Shown: positions 1-8,689, counted from the first letter of the stretch. The stretch is 44,746 bases of DNA from an uncultured Sphingomonas sp. (GCA_913775315.1 CAJYIX010000015.1:1-44746); one strand, 5' to 3'. Translations and numbers: made by a program. The notes: generated by a model from the sequence alone, not told the origin.

Positions 1-54
1 CACCACAACCAGCCGGGGTTCGCCGAAGTCTTCGACGGCCTGCGCGGACGCTGA
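1..54 (+). CDS. motA: MotA C-terminus (flagellar stator), 5' end outside window
   Basis: Only the last 17 codons are visible, ending at a TGA four bases before the motB start. The tail (…QPGFAEVFDGLRGR) resembles the PSF/PGF-x-E-x-x-x-x-LRG ending of alphaproteobacterial MotA proteins. Gene order motA-motB is near-universal, and MotA is the proton-channel partner of MotB in the inner-membrane stator. The identification rests mainly on the neighbour, because too little of the protein is present to show its four membrane segments. Confidence 0.6.
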   Translation, partial: HHNQPGFAEVFDGLRGR

Positions 55-58
55 TCCC

Positions 59-1069
59 ATGGCGCGCGCTCCGCACGGCAACAACCAGCCGCCCCCCGTC
101 ATCATCGTCAAGAAGATTATCGCCGAGGGCCATGGCGGCCATCACGGCGGGGCGTGGAAGGTCGCCTATGCCGATTTCGTGACGGCGATGATGGCGTTCT
201 TCCTCCTCATGTGGCTCCTGGGCGCGACCAACGAGAAGCAGCGAAAGGCGCTGGCCGATTATTTCGCGCCGACGCTGATCGACCTGAAGCAGAACTCGGC
301 CGGCTCGAACGGCATGTTCGGCGGCGCGAGCATCACCGATCCCGACAACTACCCCAATCGCGCGGGCCAGACGGGCACGCGGTCGATGACGATCCCGGTC
401 GCCGCCGATGGCGGGCAGAGCGTCGGATCGGGCGACAGGGGGACGCTCAAGAACCAGTCAGCGATGATGGCGGAGGATCGCAAGAACTTCAGCCGGATGC
501 GCGCGACGCTTCAGGCCAAGATGAAGCAGGACGGGCGGATGGCGAAGCTCGCCAAGCATGTCCGCTTCGTCCAGACGCGCGACGGGATGCGCATCGACTT
601 GGTCGACGACGCCAAATATTCGATGTTCGACCTCGGCACGACGGTGCTGGTGCCGGAGGCCGACCAGCTCATCGGCCTCATTGCCGAGAGCATTTCGGGG
701 ATGGAGAACCCGATCATGATCCGCGGCCATACCGATTCGCTCGGCTACGACGATCCGCTGCGCATGAACAACTGGATCCTGTCGAGCGGCCGGGCCGAGG
801 CGACGCGCCGCCGCCTGGCGCGCGGCGGCGTGGGCGAAGGGCGGTTCGAGCGGATCGAGGGCGTGGCCGATCGCCAGCCGATGATCTTCGAGAATCCGGG
901 CGACCCGCGCAACCGGCGCGTGGCAATCACGCTCCTCTATCGCCGGACGGGCTTCGGCGAGGATGCGCCCGCCGGGCCGATCAAGGCGCTGGATCCGCGG
1001 CTCGGTCAGAAGAGCTTGCGAAGCTCCAGCCGTACCGACCGGCCGATGGGGTCGAGCAAGGCGGGCTGA
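59..1069 (+). CDS. motB: Flagellar motor stator protein MotB
   Basis: MotB anchors the MotA/MotB proton-driven stator to peptidoglycan. The 336-residue protein has a short cytoplasmic N-terminus and one membrane helix at about residues 37-54 (YADFVTAMMAFFLLMWLL). D39 is in the position of the essential proton-binding Asp (D32 of E. coli MotB). A variable plug/linker follows, and then an OmpA-like peptidoglycan-binding domain at about 190-300 (IMIRGHTDS…NNWILSSGRAEATRR…DPRNRRVAITLLYR). The start lies four bases after the motA stop, so the two are very likely one transcript. The final ~20 codons overlap the 3' end of the convergent TonB receptor gene by 64 bases. No other flagellar gene is in the window. 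Confidence 0.95.
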   Translation: MARAPHGNNQPPPVIIVKKIIAEGHGGHHGGAWKVAYADFVTAMMAFFLLMWLLGATNEKQRKALADYFAPTLIDLKQNSAGSNGMFGGASITDPDNYPNRAGQTGTRSMTIPVAADGGQSVGSGDRGTLKNQSAMMAEDRKNFSRMRATLQAKMKQDGRMAKLAKHVRFVQTRDGMRIDLVDDAKYSMFDLGTTVLVPEADQLIGLIAESISGMENPIMIRGHTDSLGYDDPLRMNNWILSSGRAEATRRRLARGGVGEGRFERIEGVADRQPMIFENPGDPRNRRVAITLLYRRTGFGEDAPAGPIKALDPRLGQKSLRSSSRTDRPMGSSKAG

Positions 1070-3735
1070 AGCCCCGGCGGCGTCACGCCCGTCCCGTCGG
1101 TCACGCGAATTCGCTGGTCGAGCAGGTTGTCGAGCCTGAGCGACACGCGCGCGCCGCGCAGCCATTCGGTTTTTCGCGCCACCTGACCCAGATCGGCGAA
1201 CGCGCGCAGGTTGAGCGTGAAAAGACTGCCGAAGCGCAGGTCGTCCGCTGCGCTCAAGCCCTCGACGCGGGTCGGCGACTGCCAGTCGGCATTGACGCGC
1301 AGGCCGAGGCCGTCCTTCGTGAAGCCGCTGCGCAGCTCGATCTGATGCCGCGGCTGTCCCCCGCGCCCGCCGATCGCATCGCCGCCGAGCAGGTCGAGTT
1401 CGGGCAGACCGTCGCGGATCAGCACGCGATCCTGAAGCCGGACGGTGTGGAACATCGCGAACTGGAAGCGCCCGCCGCCGCCGAACCCGCCGCCGCCCCG
1501 GCCGCCACCGCCACCGCCACCGCCGCCGCCGAAGCCGCGTCCGCCGCCTTCGCCGCGTGCGCCCTCGCCGCGTTCGGGGCGCGGGCCTTCGCCATCGGGG
1601 CGCGGGCGGCGCTGGCCCGCGCGATCGCCGAAAGCCTGGCGCAGGACCGCGCGCGGGTCCTCGCCCGCCTCCCGGGCTGCGCGGATGCGGCGCTGGAGCG
1701 TGCCGGTGACGGGCAGCGACAGGTTAAAGCCCCAGCGGAACTGCGACCGTTCGGTCCGCGCGAAGTTGATCGGGCGGGTGTCGATCTGCACCAGCCGCCC
1801 GCCGTCGCCGCGCACGAAGCGGTCGGGGAACGCCGCCTGGATCGCGGCGGTCGCGGCGGGGAAGCTGGCGATCGCGTCGTCGATCGTATTGGACGTGTAG
1901 TCGGCGCGCAGGTCGAGATCGAGCGCGGCAACCGGGCGATAGCTCGCACCGAGCTTCAGCGCATCGCGCCGGTCGGAGCGGAGGCCGGGATTGCCCCCCT
2001 CGATCGCCGTCACATCGACCGTCTGCCCGAGCACATAGTCGAAGGTGCGAACGTTCGGCGTCAGCAGGTACGGCGCGCCCAGTTGCTGCGGCGTCGGTGC
2101 CCCATCCTCATGCGTGCGCGAGGCGATGATGCGAAGCCGCGGGGTGGGCGACCAGTTGGCGCCATAACCCAGCGTCGTCAGCGTGCCGAAGTCCGACAAT
2201 TGCTCGACCGCGCCGTTGAGATTGAGCGTGAGGTCGCCGAGCGCACCTAGCACGTCGCGCCGCCGGCTGGCGATCGGCAGATCAAGATTGACCTGCGCAT
2301 TGGCGCTCCGCCGGGTGATATCGCTCGCCGTCGCGCCCGCCAGCCTTTGCGCGCGCGAATCGAGGTCGCGGCTGCCGAGCCCGACGCGCAAGGTCGCCGC
2401 CGCGTCGCCCGCGGGCAGCTTGAATAGATCGCCATTGGCGACGCCGTTGAGGTCGGCGGTATTGCTGACCGACCGCGCGGTATCGGGCGCGGCGAGCGCC
2501 AGCGACGGCAGCGGGGCGAACGGGTTAAGCGTGCCGGCGGTGATGCCCGCCCGATACGCGCCGAGGTCGAGACGGCGTTCGGTTTCGGTGTCGCTCGCCG
2601 AATAGCTGTACGCGCCGGTCAGCGTCCAGCGCCACTTGCCCGCCTCGCCATTCGCGCTGAACCCGGCATCGGCGCCGCGCGTCCGCGTCTCGCGCGTGAG
2701 CGCCCCGAGCGCGCCGTCGTAGCGCAATACGCGAACGTCGCTGTCCAACGGGTTGAACGGGCTCGCGCCCGGCAGCGTCACGTCGACGACGGGCAGGCCG
2801 ACCAGCGCCTGGCTGTCGCTGAGGTTGAAGCCGAGGTTCGCGGTCGCGGCGACGTCGCCGAGGATCGTGCGCGAATAGACCGCATTGCCCTCGACACTTC
2901 GGGTGCGCGGGCGAAGCGTGCGGAAGGAGGCGAGGTCGGTAGTGCCGGGCTGGTTGGCGCCCGCGGCAAAATCGGCGAGCGTCGGGTTGGCGGACGGCAC
3001 CGGCGCGGCGGTGACGGGCTGACCGGCAAGCGCCGACAGCGCCGGATCGACCTCGCCCCCCGGCCGGATGCCGAGGATGTTGCCGGTCAGCGAGGTGGGC
3101 AGGCCGGACGGGTTCGGCACCAGATCGCGCTCCGCCTCGGTCAGCGCGCTTTCGGCGGATACGCCGAGCTTGACGTTCAGCCGGCCGTCGCGGCGGACGC
3201 GCACATAGTTGACGTCCGCCCCGCCAGCCACGCTGCCGCCCGCGGTCGGGCCGCCGCCCTCGATCTGCGTCGTGATCGCGCGGAAGCGGCGGCGCAGGAC
3301 GATGTTCACCACACGGCTGTCGGCGGGGTAGCCGTATTTCAGCGCGACTTCCTCCGGCAGGATCTCGACCCGCGCGATCGCCTCGGTCGGAATGTCGCGG
3401 ATTTCGCGAAGGCTCGAGATGCGCCGTCCTTCGAGCAGCACGACCGGCGCCTCGCCGCCGCGCCCCCGCCCGCTGCCCGTCTGGGGCGAAAGCTCGGTCA
3501 GGAGCTCGGCGATGCTGTTGACGCCGTAGGCGCGGACATCGGCGGGGGTCAGCGTCTGTTCGGGGGTGATGTCGCCCCGCACCGATCCGCGCGGACGCTG
3601 GCCGGTGACGACGATCTCGCCGGTGTCGGCCGCCTCCGCCTCGTCCGCGGCGGGATCGGCGGCGGTGGCGGCGCTCTGCGTCTGCGCGATGGCGGGCGCG
3701 GCAAAGGCGATGAGGGGCAGGGCAAGGATACGCAT
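1006..3735 (-). CDS. TonB-dependent outer-membrane receptor with glycine-rich insertion
   Basis: An outer-membrane beta-barrel transporter powered by TonB/ExbBD; the substrate is unknown. The 909-residue protein has a signal peptide (RILALPLIAFAAPAIAQ), then the EIVVTGQRPRG segment common at the N-terminus of sphingomonad receptors. A plug domain follows (about 60-150: SIAELLTELSP, VVLLEGRRISSLREI, VEILPEEVALKYGYPADSRVVNIVLRR), then the barrel ending in a terminal Phe. At about residues 690-755 an RPRPDGEGPRPERGEG-type stretch leads into a nearly pure glycine/arginine tract. The ATG at 3735 is preceded by GGAG at good spacing; a GTG two codons upstream (3741) is the alternative. The gene converges on motB, overlapping it by 64 bases. 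Confidence 0.88.
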   Translation of the reverse strand: MRILALPLIAFAAPAIAQTQSAATAADPAADEAEAADTGEIVVTGQRPRGSVRGDITPEQTLTPADVRAYGVNSIAELLTELSPQTGSGRGRGGEAPVVLLEGRRISSLREIRDIPTEAIARVEILPEEVALKYGYPADSRVVNIVLRRRFRAITTQIEGGGPTAGGSVAGGADVNYVRVRRDGRLNVKLGVSAESALTEAERDLVPNPSGLPTSLTGNILGIRPGGEVDPALSALAGQPVTAAPVPSANPTLADFAAGANQPGTTDLASFRTLRPRTRSVEGNAVYSRTILGDVAATANLGFNLSDSQALVGLPVVDVTLPGASPFNPLDSDVRVLRYDGALGALTRETRTRGADAGFSANGEAGKWRWTLTGAYSYSASDTETERRLDLGAYRAGITAGTLNPFAPLPSLALAAPDTARSVSNTADLNGVANGDLFKLPAGDAAATLRVGLGSRDLDSRAQRLAGATASDITRRSANAQVNLDLPIASRRRDVLGALGDLTLNLNGAVEQLSDFGTLTTLGYGANWSPTPRLRIIASRTHEDGAPTPQQLGAPYLLTPNVRTFDYVLGQTVDVTAIEGGNPGLRSDRRDALKLGASYRPVAALDLDLRADYTSNTIDDAIASFPAATAAIQAAFPDRFVRGDGGRLVQIDTRPINFARTERSQFRWGFNLSLPVTGTLQRRIRAAREAGEDPRAVLRQAFGDRAGQRRPRPDGEGPRPERGEGARGEGGGRGFGGGGGGGGGGRGGGGFGGGGRFQFAMFHTVRLQDRVLIRDGLPELDLLGGDAIGGRGGQPRHQIELRSGFTKDGLGLRVNADWQSPTRVEGLSAADDLRFGSLFTLNLRAFADLGQVARKTEWLRGARVSLRLDNLLDQRIRVTDGTGVTPPGLQPALLDPIGRSVRLELRKLF

Positions 3736-3817
3736 GGTCACTCCGGCGAACGCTTCACCGGCGACTAGGCCCCGCTTGTCGCAGAACTATGTCAGGGTTC
3801 GTCGGACGCGCCGCTTC

Positions 3818-4381
3818 TCACAGGCTCCGGACGAGGCGGACGGCGAGGCCGAGCCAAGGCGGATCGGCGATTACGATCTGGCGCGCGCCATGGCCCGTGG
3901 GCAGCAGGTGGAGCTTCCCCCCGTCGCGGTCGATCAGTCGGCCGAACGCGAAGCGGCCCGCCGGGCGCGGGACCAGCACGTCGCGGTTGAGCGCGCGGGC
4001 GAAGCGGTCGGGGGCCAGCCGCTCGCACCAGATTTCGTCGCCCGTCCGATAGTCACCGATGCCGGAGACGACGCGGACGGCGATCAGGCCGGGGGCGAGG
4101 GCGGGCGGGACGACATGCTCGGGCCGCTGCGGCGCGCGGGCACCCTCGCTGCCCAAGAGCGCCGCGACGGCCAGGTCGGGCCGTTCGGGCAGGCGGACGA
4201 GGGCCGATGCCTCGACGCCCAGCGCGGCGGCGATGCGGTTGAGCCAGCCGACCGAGACGGTGCGCGTCCCCGTCTCGAGCCGGCCGATCGTCTGCGCCGT
4301 GGTCGGCGGCTCGCAGGCGCGCGCCACGTCGTCGAGGGTCATGCCGCGCGCGCGGCGCACTTCGCGAATAGCGGTAATCAT
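3818..4381 (-). CDS. XRE-family regulator with degenerate S24 (LexA-like) C-terminal domain
   Basis: A predicted DNA-binding repressor of 187 residues. Residues ~3-65 form a Cro/C1-type helix-turn-helix (AIREVRRARGMTLDDVARAC, then TIGRLETGTRTVSVGWLNRI and AAALGV). The C-terminal ~95 residues resemble the S24 dimerisation/peptidase fold (IAVRVVSGIGDYRTGDEIWC … LLPTGHG). The S24 catalytic serine of the usual G-x-S-M motif is not visible and the usual Lys region reads FGRLI, so self-cleavage is unlikely. The ATG has an AAGGGA ribosome binding site. The gene is divergent from the DUF6456 gene, with an 86-base shared upstream region. Its targets are unknown; autoregulation is plausible but not shown. 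Confidence 0.8.
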   Translation of the reverse strand: MITAIREVRRARGMTLDDVARACEPPTTAQTIGRLETGTRTVSVGWLNRIAAALGVEASALVRLPERPDLAVAALLGSEGARAPQRPEHVVPPALAPGLIAVRVVSGIGDYRTGDEIWCERLAPDRFARALNRDVLVPRPAGRFAFGRLIDRDGGKLHLLPTGHGARQIVIADPPWLGLAVRLVRSL

Positions 4382-4467
4382 GGCAATTCCCTTAACCGGA
4401 TGGGTTCGCCGTCTGTCCTACAATCGCGCCGCTGTGGCAAGCGGCGGCTTCAGTGACGGGAGGCAGG

Positions 4468-4938
4468 ATGCGCGAACTGGCGGAGCGGGGATTCGAGGAC
4501 GGGCGGCTGACGGGCCGGGCGCCGACGCGCGGGCGGCGGGCGGTGACGGTGAACCTTGCCGAATCGCCGCTCGGCTGGCTCGCCGCGCGCGGGCTGTTGA
4601 GTGCGCGACAGGTCGAGGCTGGGGAGCGGCTGCGCACGGACTACGAACGCGCGCAGATGGCGCAGTCGCTGACGATGCGCTGGGATGCCGCGCCGACCGG
4701 GCGGCACGCGCGGAGCGAAGCGCTCGATCCCACGAGCGCGCAGATCGCGGCCAAGCGCCGCTTCGATGCGGCGATCGCGGGGGTGGGGCCGGGGCTGTCC
4801 GACATGTTCTGGCGCGTCGTCTGTGCCTGCGAAGGCGTGCCAGCGGCGGAGCGGGCGCTCGGCTGGCCGGCGCGGGCGGGGCGGGTGGTGCTGGGCCTCG
4901 CGCTGGACCGGCTGGCGGATCATTACGCGCTGGGCTGA
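4468..4938 (+). CDS. DUF6456 domain-containing protein
   Basis: A 156-residue soluble protein with the AESPLGWLAARGLLSARQV … AGERLRTDYERAQMAQSLT signature that I recognise as DUF6456, a family common in alphaproteobacteria and without an established function. The C-terminal half (DMFWRVVCACEGVPAAERAL) is helical, and its layout (short helices, Arg-rich N-terminus) would suit a DNA-binding protein, but that is inference. The ATG at 4468 is chosen because GGAGG lies five bases upstream; a GTG at 4453 would include that ribosome binding site in the coding region. It is divergent from the XRE regulator, which may control it. Confidence 0.8.
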   Translation: MRELAERGFEDGRLTGRAPTRGRRAVTVNLAESPLGWLAARGLLSARQVEAGERLRTDYERAQMAQSLTMRWDAAPTGRHARSEALDPTSAQIAAKRRFDAAIAGVGPGLSDMFWRVVCACEGVPAAERALGWPARAGRVVLGLALDRLADHYALG

Positions 4939-4960
4939 GCGGGTGAGTCTTTTGTTCGGC

Positions 4961-7441
4961 TCACGCCGAGGGGCCGGTGCCGCTAGCCTGCTCGGCAGGC
5001 GTCTTCAGGAACCGCGTATAGGCCCAACTGATCGCGATCAGCGTGACGCCGATGCCGAGGAACGAGACGACGCGCAGGATGCCGTCGAGCGCGATGTCGA
5101 TCGTGAACACCTTGAGCGCGACGATCATCGTAAGGCCAAGCCCGGCGAAGCGCAGGTCGCGCGCGCCGCCGATCAGGCCGCGCCACAGCCAGACGAGGCC
5201 GAGCGCGAGCATCGCGGCCGAATAGCCCCAATTCTCGCCCGTCCCGACCGGGCCGGTCAGGATGCTGCCGTGCGCGCCCTGTCGCACCGTGGCGAGCGCG
5301 GCGACGAGCATCAGCGTGAGCGCGGGGATGCGCCAGCGTCGCTCGCCCCAGGTCCAGAGGATCGCGGCCGCGACCGCGGGAAGAAGGACTGCGGCGTTGA
5401 GGAGCGGGATCGGGCCGACCGCTTGCGGCGCGAACACCGGTGAGAGCAAGAAAAGGTCGAACCAGACGATCCGTGCGATGGCGACGATCGCGAGGGCGCG
5501 TGCAGCCATCGGGGCGCGGCTCGCCAGCGCACGGCCGGCGGCGAGGGCGGCCAGCGTGATGACCGCCCGCTCGATAAAGCCCCACGCGACGAACGCATCG
5601 GCGCTGGCGATGGCGAGCGGCTGCTTGATCAGCGCATAGGCCGTCGCGCCGGCGAGCACGGTCGCCACGATCGCGGCGGGGCGGCGCGAGTGCCCATAGC
5701 CTTCGGCGGTGCGCAGCGGCACGAGTGCGGCGAACGCGAGCGGGAGCAGGTGCGTGAGGATCGCGGCAACCGGCGGCAGCGCGGGGTAGGTGAGTTCCTC
5801 GCCGGGGAGCGAGCGGGCCAGTGCCTCGACCAGCGCGCCAACCTCGCGATGCGCGGCGATTAGGCCGAGCGCGAGCGGGACGACCGCCGCGCCGGCCAGC
5901 GAACGCGCGCGGAGGCGGCGGGCGGCCTCGGCCACGGCGACGATCGCCACGGCGAGCGCGAGGGTCGCGGCCTCCTCGCCGAACAGCGCCATCGCGCCGA
6001 GCACGATTGCCCCGGCCGCGGCCAGCACCCCGCCAACCAGCCCCGCATCGCGCCCCTCGATCCGGTCGCGGTGGCGCCATGCCAGCCAGCCGGCGGCGGC
6101 GGCGATGACGAGGTCGAACGGTGCCCAGGCGGCGCGCGGCAGCAGTTGCGGTGTGCCGAGTTGCAGGACGGCGAGCGGCCCGATGAGTCCCGCGATCGCC
6201 AGCAGCGCCCAGTCGCGATGCACTCGCGATCGCGCCAGGCCCGCGCCGCCCACGACCAAGGTGGCGACGATCGCGGCGATTCCCGTTGTTGCCCGCGCCG
6301 GGGCGATCGCGAACAGCGCGAGCAGCAGTACCGCGGCGACGAGCGGCGCGGGCGACAGTGCAGGTTCACGCCACGCCAGCGCGACCGCGGCGGCAGCGAG
6401 AACGAGGTAGAAGGCCCAGCCGAGCGGGGAGAAGTCGAGGGTCGGGGCAAGCGCGAACAACTGGATCAGGCCGAGCGCCAGCGGCGCGACGCGAAGTGGC
6501 TGCGCCCGGGTGCCGCTGGCCGGCAGGGCGAGTGCAGCGCCGATCGAGAGGAGGACGACGAACCCGCCGACGATGGGCCGGTCGCCCGCCTCCAGCATCA
6601 CCGCGAGGAAAGCGGTCCACCCGAACCCGGCCGCCGCGCTCGCCAGTGCCAGCCAGCCCCAGCCGCGCCGCACCGACAGGACGAACAGGCCCGCCAGCAG
6701 CAGCGCCAGATAGACGAGCAGCGGCGCGGTCCCTGCCGCGTCGTAGCCAGCGACCAGCGGCGCGAGGAAGCCGCCGGTAAGCGCCATGATCGCGGTCGGC
6801 GGCCCCTGCCTGAGCGACAGCGCGAGGCCCGCGCCGGTGATCGCCAGCAAGAGCACGAACGCGGGCAGCGGTGCGACGAGATGATAGAGCGCGGCCGCCA
6901 GATAGAGCGTCGCATAGAGGCTGGCGACGCCCGCGCCCGCCAGCGCCTGACCGATGCGCGGGTCGTCGCGCGTCGCGGGCAGGCGCCGCGCCGCCTCACT
7001 CGCGGCGATCAGGACGACGGCGAGCAGACAGGCGAGCAGCGTACGCGCGCCCGGCCCGAACCACCCTGCGTCGATTGCCGCGCGGACGAGGAAGAAGCCG
7101 GCGAGCACCAGCGCGGCGCCGCCGATCCAGACCGGCAGCCGCCCGCCGATCAGGCTTTCGCGATCGAAGCCGTGTGGCGCCGGGGCGGGTTCGGTCTTGG
7201 CGGGCGGCGGTTCGTCCGCTTCGCGCGCGACGACAGGGGGTGGGGCGAAGGGGGGCGGGCGGCGGCGGACGACGACCTCGAGATCGGCCTCGCGCGGGGC
7301 GAAATCCTTGGGCTCCGGCGCGGCCGTCCGGATATGGAGTGCCCGAAGCTCGCCCTCGGCACGGATCAGGCGGCGGCGCAGGTCGGCGACGACGAGGCCC
7401 AGCCCGATGACGGCGATCAGCAGCAACAGCTCCAACGACAC
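4961..7441 (-). CDS. DUF2339 family polytopic membrane protein
   Basis: A very hydrophobic protein of about 826 residues. An N-terminal membrane helix (ELLLLIAVIGLGLVVADLRR) is followed by a charged, proline-rich cytoplasmic stretch (RRRPPPFAPPPVVAREADEP), then more than 20 predicted membrane segments starting at LIGGRLPVWIGGAALVLAGF. This layout, including the 'IGGRLPVWIGG' entry into the membrane domain, is typical of DUF2339 proteins. Their role is unknown, with envelope functions suggested only by topology. The start is uncertain: GTG at 7441 is used here, a TTG at 7435 has GGAG seven bases upstream, and a TTG at 7477 would add 12 Arg-rich residues. It converges on the DUF6456 gene with a 22-base gap. 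Confidence 0.82.
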   Translation of the reverse strand: MSLELLLLIAVIGLGLVVADLRRRLIRAEGELRALHIRTAAPEPKDFAPREADLEVVVRRRPPPFAPPPVVAREADEPPPAKTEPAPAPHGFDRESLIGGRLPVWIGGAALVLAGFFLVRAAIDAGWFGPGARTLLACLLAVVLIAASEAARRLPATRDDPRIGQALAGAGVASLYATLYLAAALYHLVAPLPAFVLLLAITGAGLALSLRQGPPTAIMALTGGFLAPLVAGYDAAGTAPLLVYLALLLAGLFVLSVRRGWGWLALASAAAGFGWTAFLAVMLEAGDRPIVGGFVVLLSIGAALALPASGTRAQPLRVAPLALGLIQLFALAPTLDFSPLGWAFYLVLAAAAVALAWREPALSPAPLVAAVLLLALFAIAPARATTGIAAIVATLVVGGAGLARSRVHRDWALLAIAGLIGPLAVLQLGTPQLLPRAAWAPFDLVIAAAAGWLAWRHRDRIEGRDAGLVGGVLAAAGAIVLGAMALFGEEAATLALAVAIVAVAEAARRLRARSLAGAAVVPLALGLIAAHREVGALVEALARSLPGEELTYPALPPVAAILTHLLPLAFAALVPLRTAEGYGHSRRPAAIVATVLAGATAYALIKQPLAIASADAFVAWGFIERAVITLAALAAGRALASRAPMAARALAIVAIARIVWFDLFLLSPVFAPQAVGPIPLLNAAVLLPAVAAAILWTWGERRWRIPALTLMLVAALATVRQGAHGSILTGPVGTGENWGYSAAMLALGLVWLWRGLIGGARDLRFAGLGLTMIVALKVFTIDIALDGILRVVSFLGIGVTLIAISWAYTRFLKTPAEQASGTGPSA

Positions 7442-7557
7442 GCTCCGACCCACGCGCGCGGTGCGCGCCGAGCGCAAGGCATAGCGGGCGTGCGGCGAAA
7501 GTCGAACCCTTCGCGGCCGTTCGGCGGGGGAGGCAACGCTTTACCCCACCCTCGAAA

Positions 7558-7658
7558 TACCCCGACGAAGGCCGGGGTCCAGTCGGCATGGCTTCTCGGT
7601 GAAGCGCTGCACGCTGCGACGACCGTTTCGCAACTGGACCCCCGCCTTCGCCGGGGTA
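7558..7658. repeat. REP-like inverted repeat pair between DUF2339 and the DapF-like gene
   Basis: Two 26-base arms (7558-7583 and 7633-7658) are reverse complements at 24 of 26 positions and flank a 49-base spacer. Each arm is itself a small palindrome (CCCCG…CGGGG around GAAGGC). The layout, in the 297-base gap between divergent genes, is that of dispersed REP/BIME-type elements seen in sphingomonads. Nothing else was recognised in this gap. Confidence 0.75.
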
Positions 7659-7738
7659 CGGAACGGAAAAGCCGGGCTTCTGCGCCCGCAACCATCCGGC
7701 CGCTGGCATCCCGGGGCGAGGACGCCTAGGTCGCGCCC

Positions 7739-8689
7739 ATGCGCTTCGACTTCATTCACTGCCACGGCTCGGGCAACGACTTCCCGCTCATCGACGCTCG
7801 CGCGCTGTCACTGTCCGACGCCGAGTGGGCGGCGGTCGCCCGCGCGCTTGCGGATCGGGCGGGGCCGATCGGCGGCGACGGGCTGCTGCTGCTCGTCCCC
7901 GGCCGCGGCGAGACGGCGTTCGGGCAGCGGATGTTCAATCCCGACGGCAGCGAGGCGGAGACTTGTCTCAACGGCCTGCGCTGCGTCGCACGCGCGGGGT
8001 TCGAGGCCACTGGGCTCGACCACGCGCTGGTCGGCCTGCCGAAGAGCGACGCGCTCGCCGCGCGCGTGCCCGACATTGCACCGGGCGTCGTCACGATCGA
8101 GACGCGCGTGACCTCGATCGACGATTCGCCCGCTGGTGTTGGCCTCATGACCGGCGACGCGCCCTTCGTCGATGCGGTGATCCCCGGCCTGCCGAACGAT
8201 CGGCGCTTCAACGCGTTGGCGATGCCCAACCCGCATTTCGTCGCCTTCGTCGAGACGATCGACGAGGCCGAACTGGTCGCGCTGGGCGATTGGTGCGAGG
8301 CGGCGCCCGCGCTGATCCCCGGCCGTGCCAATGTAAGCTTCGTGACGGCCGGGCCGGCGGGGCTTTACGTCCGCACCTATGAACGCGGGGTCGGGCTGAC
8401 CGACAGCTGCGGCAGCGCGATGGCTGCATCGACCGTGGCGGCGGCGCGCACCGGGCGGATCGGCTGGGGCGAGGACGTGGTCGTGCGCAACCGCGGCGGC
8501 ATGGTCCGCGCGCGGACCGAGCGCGGGGCGGACGGGATCGAGGCTGTCGCGATCGCGGGCAACGCCACCTTCACCCATGAAGGTGGCGCGGAAGTCGATC
8601 TGGCGAGCGGTCGCCTGATCGACGTCGAAACGACCCGGCGGCGAAGCGACGAAATCGACGCTTGGGCCTCGCTGATCGCCGCGTTGTAA
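7739..8689 (+). CDS. DapF-like epimerase/racemase with altered first active-site motif
   Basis: A 316-residue member of the diaminopimelate-epimerase fold, a PLP-independent two-cysteine racemase. Visible signatures: GSGNDF (residues 10-15), the first catalytic-Cys motif NPDGSEAETCLNGLRC (C76), MPNPHFVAF, and the second motif ERGVGLTDSCGSAMA (C224). Both catalytic cysteines are present, but the usual DGS…CGNG reads CLNG, and the protein is longer than typical DapF (about 275). Canonical function would convert LL- to meso-diaminopimelate for lysine and peptidoglycan. Other DapF-fold enzymes, such as the CntK histidine racemase, act on different amino acids. No lysine gene is adjacent, so this may be a paralogue rather than the housekeeping dapF. 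Confidence 0.75.
   Translation: MRFDFIHCHGSGNDFPLIDARALSLSDAEWAAVARALADRAGPIGGDGLLLLVPGRGETAFGQRMFNPDGSEAETCLNGLRCVARAGFEATGLDHALVGLPKSDALAARVPDIAPGVVTIETRVTSIDDSPAGVGLMTGDAPFVDAVIPGLPNDRRFNALAMPNPHFVAFVETIDEAELVALGDWCEAAPALIPGRANVSFVTAGPAGLYVRTYERGVGLTDSCGSAMAASTVAAARTGRIGWGEDVVVRNRGGMVRARTERGADGIEAVAIAGNATFTHEGGAEVDLASGRLIDVETTRRRSDEIDAWASLIAAL

Noticed and set aside
154-2250. A 698-codon plus-strand frame over motB and the first TonB receptor.
   Set aside because: It is out of frame with motB and antisense to the receptor; its sequence is low-complexity Arg/Ala/Pro with no recognisable domain.
5262-7729. Several long plus-strand frames over the DUF2339 gene.
   Set aside because: All are antisense to a convincing multi-helix membrane protein and consist of Arg/Ala/Ser/Pro-rich sequence.
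7541-7765. A 74-codon minus-strand frame containing FRTPAKAGVQ and LDPGLRRG.
   Set aside because: These peptides are the usual accidental translation of the palindromic repeat arms.
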